From Streptomyces xantholiticus (GTDB lineage Bacteria; Actinomycetota; Actinomycetes; Streptomycetales; Streptomycetaceae), in contig NZ_BMWB01000011.1 in assembly GCF_014651015.1 (NCBI RefSeq), forward strand, positions 20,835 to 84,834: DNA of 64,000 nt, given 5' to 3'. Position numbers and translations under genes: made by a program. The notes below the pieces were generated by a model. The model had not been told where the DNA came from. It was given only the letters and a program-made list of their open reading frames with translations, and ran no database searches. Of this stretch, positions 61,685 through 64,000 are shown piece after piece (the first letter of the stretch is position 1; each line of letters begins with the position of its first letter).

Positions 61685-63268
61685 TCAGAACTGCAGTGCC
61701 CAGGAGTCGATCTTTCCGGTGTCCCACCAGGCGTTGTCGCTGACCCGCAGCTTCCAGGCGCCGTTGGCGGCCTCCGCCGAGGCGTTCACCGTGTAGGTGG
61801 TGTTGATGTTGTCGGCGCTGCCGCCGGTGCCGTAGTCCTTCAGCGTGTACGCGGTGCCGTCCGGAGCGACGAGCTGGACCCGGAGGTCACCGATGTAGGT
61901 GTGCTGGATGCTGACCGGCACGCTCAGGTCGGAGGGTGCGTTGCCCGAGATTCCGCTCACGGTGACCGGCGACTCGACGGTGGCGTTGTCGTTGATCGCG
62001 TAGTCGGTGGTGTTCTCGAAGCGGTCACCGGTCGGCGGCTCCGGGTCGGTGCCCCCGGTGCCCACGTACAGCAGGCGGTTCGGGGAGCCGGTGCCCGGGT
62101 TGCCCACGACGCCGCTGGAGGCGGCGGTGGTCAGGGCCGAGGAGACCTGGGCCGGGGTCGCGCTCCTGTTCTGCGCGAGGTACAGGGCCGCCGCGCCCGC
62201 GACGTGCGGGGTGGCCATCGAGGTGCCGGAGATGGTGTTCGTCGCCGAGTCGCTGCTGTTCCACGTCGAGGTGATCGACGAGCCCGGGGCGAAGATGTCC
62301 AGCACACTGCCGTAGTTGGAGAAGCTCGACCGGGCGTCCGAGTTGGTGGTGGAGCCGACGGTGATGGCTTCCGTGACCCGGGCGGGCGAGTAGTTGGAGG
62401 CGTTGGAGCCGTCGTTGCCCGCGGCGACGGCGTAGGTGACGCCGGACGCGATGGAGTTGCGTACGGCGGTGTCGAGGGCGGTGTCGACCCCACCGCCGAG
62501 GCTCATGTTGGCGACGGCCGGCTTGACGGCGTTCTGCGTCACCCAGTCGATGCCTGCGACGACCTGCGCGGTGGTGCCGGACCCCTGGTTGTTCAGCACG
62601 CGTACGCCGACGATCTTGGCCTTCTTCGCCACGCCGTGCGCGGAGCCCGCGACGGTGCCTGCGACGTGGGTGCCGTGGCCGTGGCCGTCCTGGGCCGTGT
62701 TGTCGTTGTCGATGGCGTCGTAGCCGTAGGAGGCACGGCCGCCGAAGTCGGTGTGCGTGATGCGCACGCCGGTGTCGATGATGTACGCCGTGACCCCCTC
62801 ACCCGCGCTGTCGGGGTAGGTGTAACTCTGGTTCAGCGGCAGGGCCTTCTGGTCGATCCGGTCGAGGCCCCAGGAGGGAGGGCTCGGCTGCGTGCCGGAG
62901 ATCGTGAAGACGCGGTTCTGCACGACGGACTCGACGGCCGGATCCGCGGCGAACTTCTTGGCCTGCTTCTCGGAGAGTTCGACGGCGTAGCCGTTCAGCG
63001 CGGCACTGTACGTCTTCTTGATCTCGGCGCCGTATTGCGCGGCGAGGGCCTTGCCCGCCTTGGATCCCGCGTCGGCCGCGGATTCGTCGAGTGTGACGAT
63101 GTAGCTGCCCGGTACGGAGTTAGGGGCGCCGGCGTTCTGGATGACGCCGTCGGGCGCAGGCTCCACCGCGGCGGCCGGAAGGGCGGAGACCGTACCGAAC
63201 GCGAGAGCGGCGACGGCTGTGGCACTGACCGTGGCGAGTCTTCGCCGGGAATCACGCATCACTGACAT
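61685..63268 (-). CDS. Secreted subtilisin-like (S8) serine protease with P-domain
   Basis: A 527-residue protease. ATG 63268 has GGAGGA 8 nt upstream. The signal peptide (LATVSATAVAALAFGTVSAL) is followed by an I9 propeptide (SYIVTLDES..., GYAVELSEKQAKKFA, ~55-130). The catalytic triad is D165 (YIIDTG), H201 (GHGHGTHVAG) and S350 (GTSMATPHVAG). A C-terminal proprotein-convertase P-domain (~420-527) contains SIQHTYIGDLRVQLVAPDGT and WKLRVSDNAWWDTGKIDSW. Secreted, self-activating; like other streptomycete extracellular proteases it could supply peptides to the Opp systems. Confidence 0.95.
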   Translation of the reverse strand: MSVMRDSRRRLATVSATAVAALAFGTVSALPAAAVEPAPDGVIQNAGAPNSVPGSYIVTLDESAADAGSKAGKALAAQYGAEIKKTYSAALNGYAVELSEKQAKKFAADPAVESVVQNRVFTISGTQPSPPSWGLDRIDQKALPLNQSYTYPDSAGEGVTAYIIDTGVRITHTDFGGRASYGYDAIDNDNTAQDGHGHGTHVAGTVAGSAHGVAKKAKIVGVRVLNNQGSGTTAQVVAGIDWVTQNAVKPAVANMSLGGGVDTALDTAVRNSIASGVTYAVAAGNDGSNASNYSPARVTEAITVGSTTNSDARSSFSNYGSVLDIFAPGSSITSTWNSSDSATNTISGTSMATPHVAGAAALYLAQNRSATPAQVSSALTTAASSGVVGNPGTGSPNRLLYVGTGGTDPEPPTGDRFENTTDYAINDNATVESPVTVSGISGNAPSDLSVPVSIQHTYIGDLRVQLVAPDGTAYTLKDYGTGGSADNINTTYTVNASAEAANGAWKLRVSDNAWWDTGKIDSWALQF

Positions 63269-63460
63269 GTGAGGGGTCCTCCTCATTGGTGGTGCGTTGC
63301 TGTGGGGGATGTGGACAGGAGCATGACAAGGTCTGCCGACGGGTTCGCGGCGTTCCCTGTCCACCTGCCGAGCGAAAGGTTGGCCGATCCATAGGAATCC
63401 CACAAGAGGTCCGACCGCCAAGTAACAGAGACGCCATACGAATGCCATGCTGCGAAGCCA

Positions 63461-64000
63461 TGACGACCTATCACTGCCCGGACTGCGGCAGCCACTTCGC
63501 AACCAGCTCCCTGAGCTGGTGCTGCCCCGACTGCCGCGGCCCCTTGGACCTGGCCTTCAGCGCCTCCCCCGTCCCCCTCGAAGCGCTGGCCGGCCGGGTG
63601 AATTCGCTGTGGCGCTACGAGGAGGCGCTGCCCCTCTCCGACCCCGCAGCCTCCCTCGGCGAAGGCCGCACCCCACTCGTCGAACTCACGCGGACCGTCT
63701 CCGCGAAGCTCGACTTCCTGACGCCGACGCTCTCCTTCAAGGACCGCGGGGCCGTCATGCTGGCCGAACTCGCCCGGCGTCTCGGACCACGCCGCGTCAT
63801 CGCCGACAGCAGCGGGAACGCGGGTACGGCGGTCGCCGCGTACTGCGCCCGGGCCGGGCTGGACTGCACCGTATACGTCCCCGAGGCCACGTCCGCCAAG
63901 AAGGTCGAACAGATCCGGGCACACGGCGCACGGCTGGAAATCGTCCCCGGCGACCGGGAGACCACCGCGTCGGCCGCCCGCACGGCGGCCGACGCGGAGG
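63461..64000 (+). CDS. Threonine synthase-like PLP enzyme (C-terminus outside window)
   Basis: 180 codons from ATG 63461 run off the right edge. The N-terminus has a zinc-ribbon-like pair CPDC (6-9) and CCPDC (21-25), followed by LGEGRTPLVEL. The PLP lysine is K94 in LSFKDRG, and SSGNAGTAVAAYCARAGL binds the phosphate. These are hallmarks of fold-type II threonine synthases (ThrC), which convert O-phosphohomoserine to threonine. The ribosome-binding site is weak. Other fold II lyases cannot be excluded without the C-terminus. Confidence 0.85.

Noticed and set aside
61679-63265. A 528-codon plus-strand frame opposite the S8 protease
   Set aside because: Mirror frame; Gly/Val/Arg-rich with no start signal.

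Overview
The window is high-GC actinobacterial chromosome, almost certainly Streptomyces. The support is pervasive G/C at third codon positions, frequent GTG starts, XRE/DUF397 pairs, a mycothiol gene (mshB), SpoIIE/RsbW-type regulators, a DasR-type (dre) operator and family members typical of the genus. No rRNA, tRNA, CRISPR array or insertion sequence was recognised.

Layout. Positions 1-9.2 kb are core: a DivIVA-domain protein (cut by the window start), a folP2-like gene, a LOG-family gene, dapE, a lysozyme-like membrane protein, a secreted Ala/Gly-rich protein, dapC, a 7Fe ferredoxin, a GNAT and a SirB1 protein. dapE and dapC belong to lysine/meso-diaminopimelate synthesis. The folP2-LOG-dapE cluster resembles the mycobacterial Rv1202-Rv1209 neighbourhood (recalled, not computed).

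Positions 9.5-21.3 kb are an accessory island. It opens with a 1,623-residue Rhs/YD-repeat polymorphic toxin. Four intact DUF6193-like genes follow; the first three are translationally coupled to the toxin gene and to each other. Two decayed DUF6193 copies, a decayed DUF397 copy and a 157-bp, ~95% identical direct repeat record cassette duplication. An AAA/DUF234 ATPase with an AT-rich palindromic promoter sits inside the array. An XRE regulator/DUF397 pair, two small coupled genes, a helix-turn-helix protein and an RHH-PIN toxin-antitoxin pair close the island. I infer that the DUF6193 proteins are the toxin's immunity proteins; this is the most interesting proposal here.

Positions 21.4-44.6 kb return to core: a large membrane-anchored PG_binding_4-type protein, DUF6113-mshB, a prolyl oligopeptidase, a polytopic membrane protein, two tandem five-gene oligopeptide ABC transporter operons (SBP, two permeases, two ATPases) separated by two acetyltransferase genes, then typA. 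In both operons a hairpin lies between the SBP gene and the permeases. The location between mshB and typA recalls the bldK region of S. coelicolor, but the SBP-first gene order differs from the order I remember for bldKA-E, so that name is not used.

Positions 44.9-64 kb hold an orphan peptide-binding lipoprotein with a large disordered insertion, an sdhCAB-type succinate dehydrogenase operon, a GH18-like membrane protein, a TPM-domain protein, a PAS-PAS-GAF-PP2C-HATPase regulator with a nearby RsbW-like kinase, a Nudix hydrolase, a tiny SPOR-like protein and a GntR/UTRA regulator. Then come a 5' chitinase remnant that still has a dre-overlapped promoter, a DUF4190 protein, a subtilisin-like protease with P-domain, and the start of a threonine-synthase-like PLP enzyme cut by the window end.
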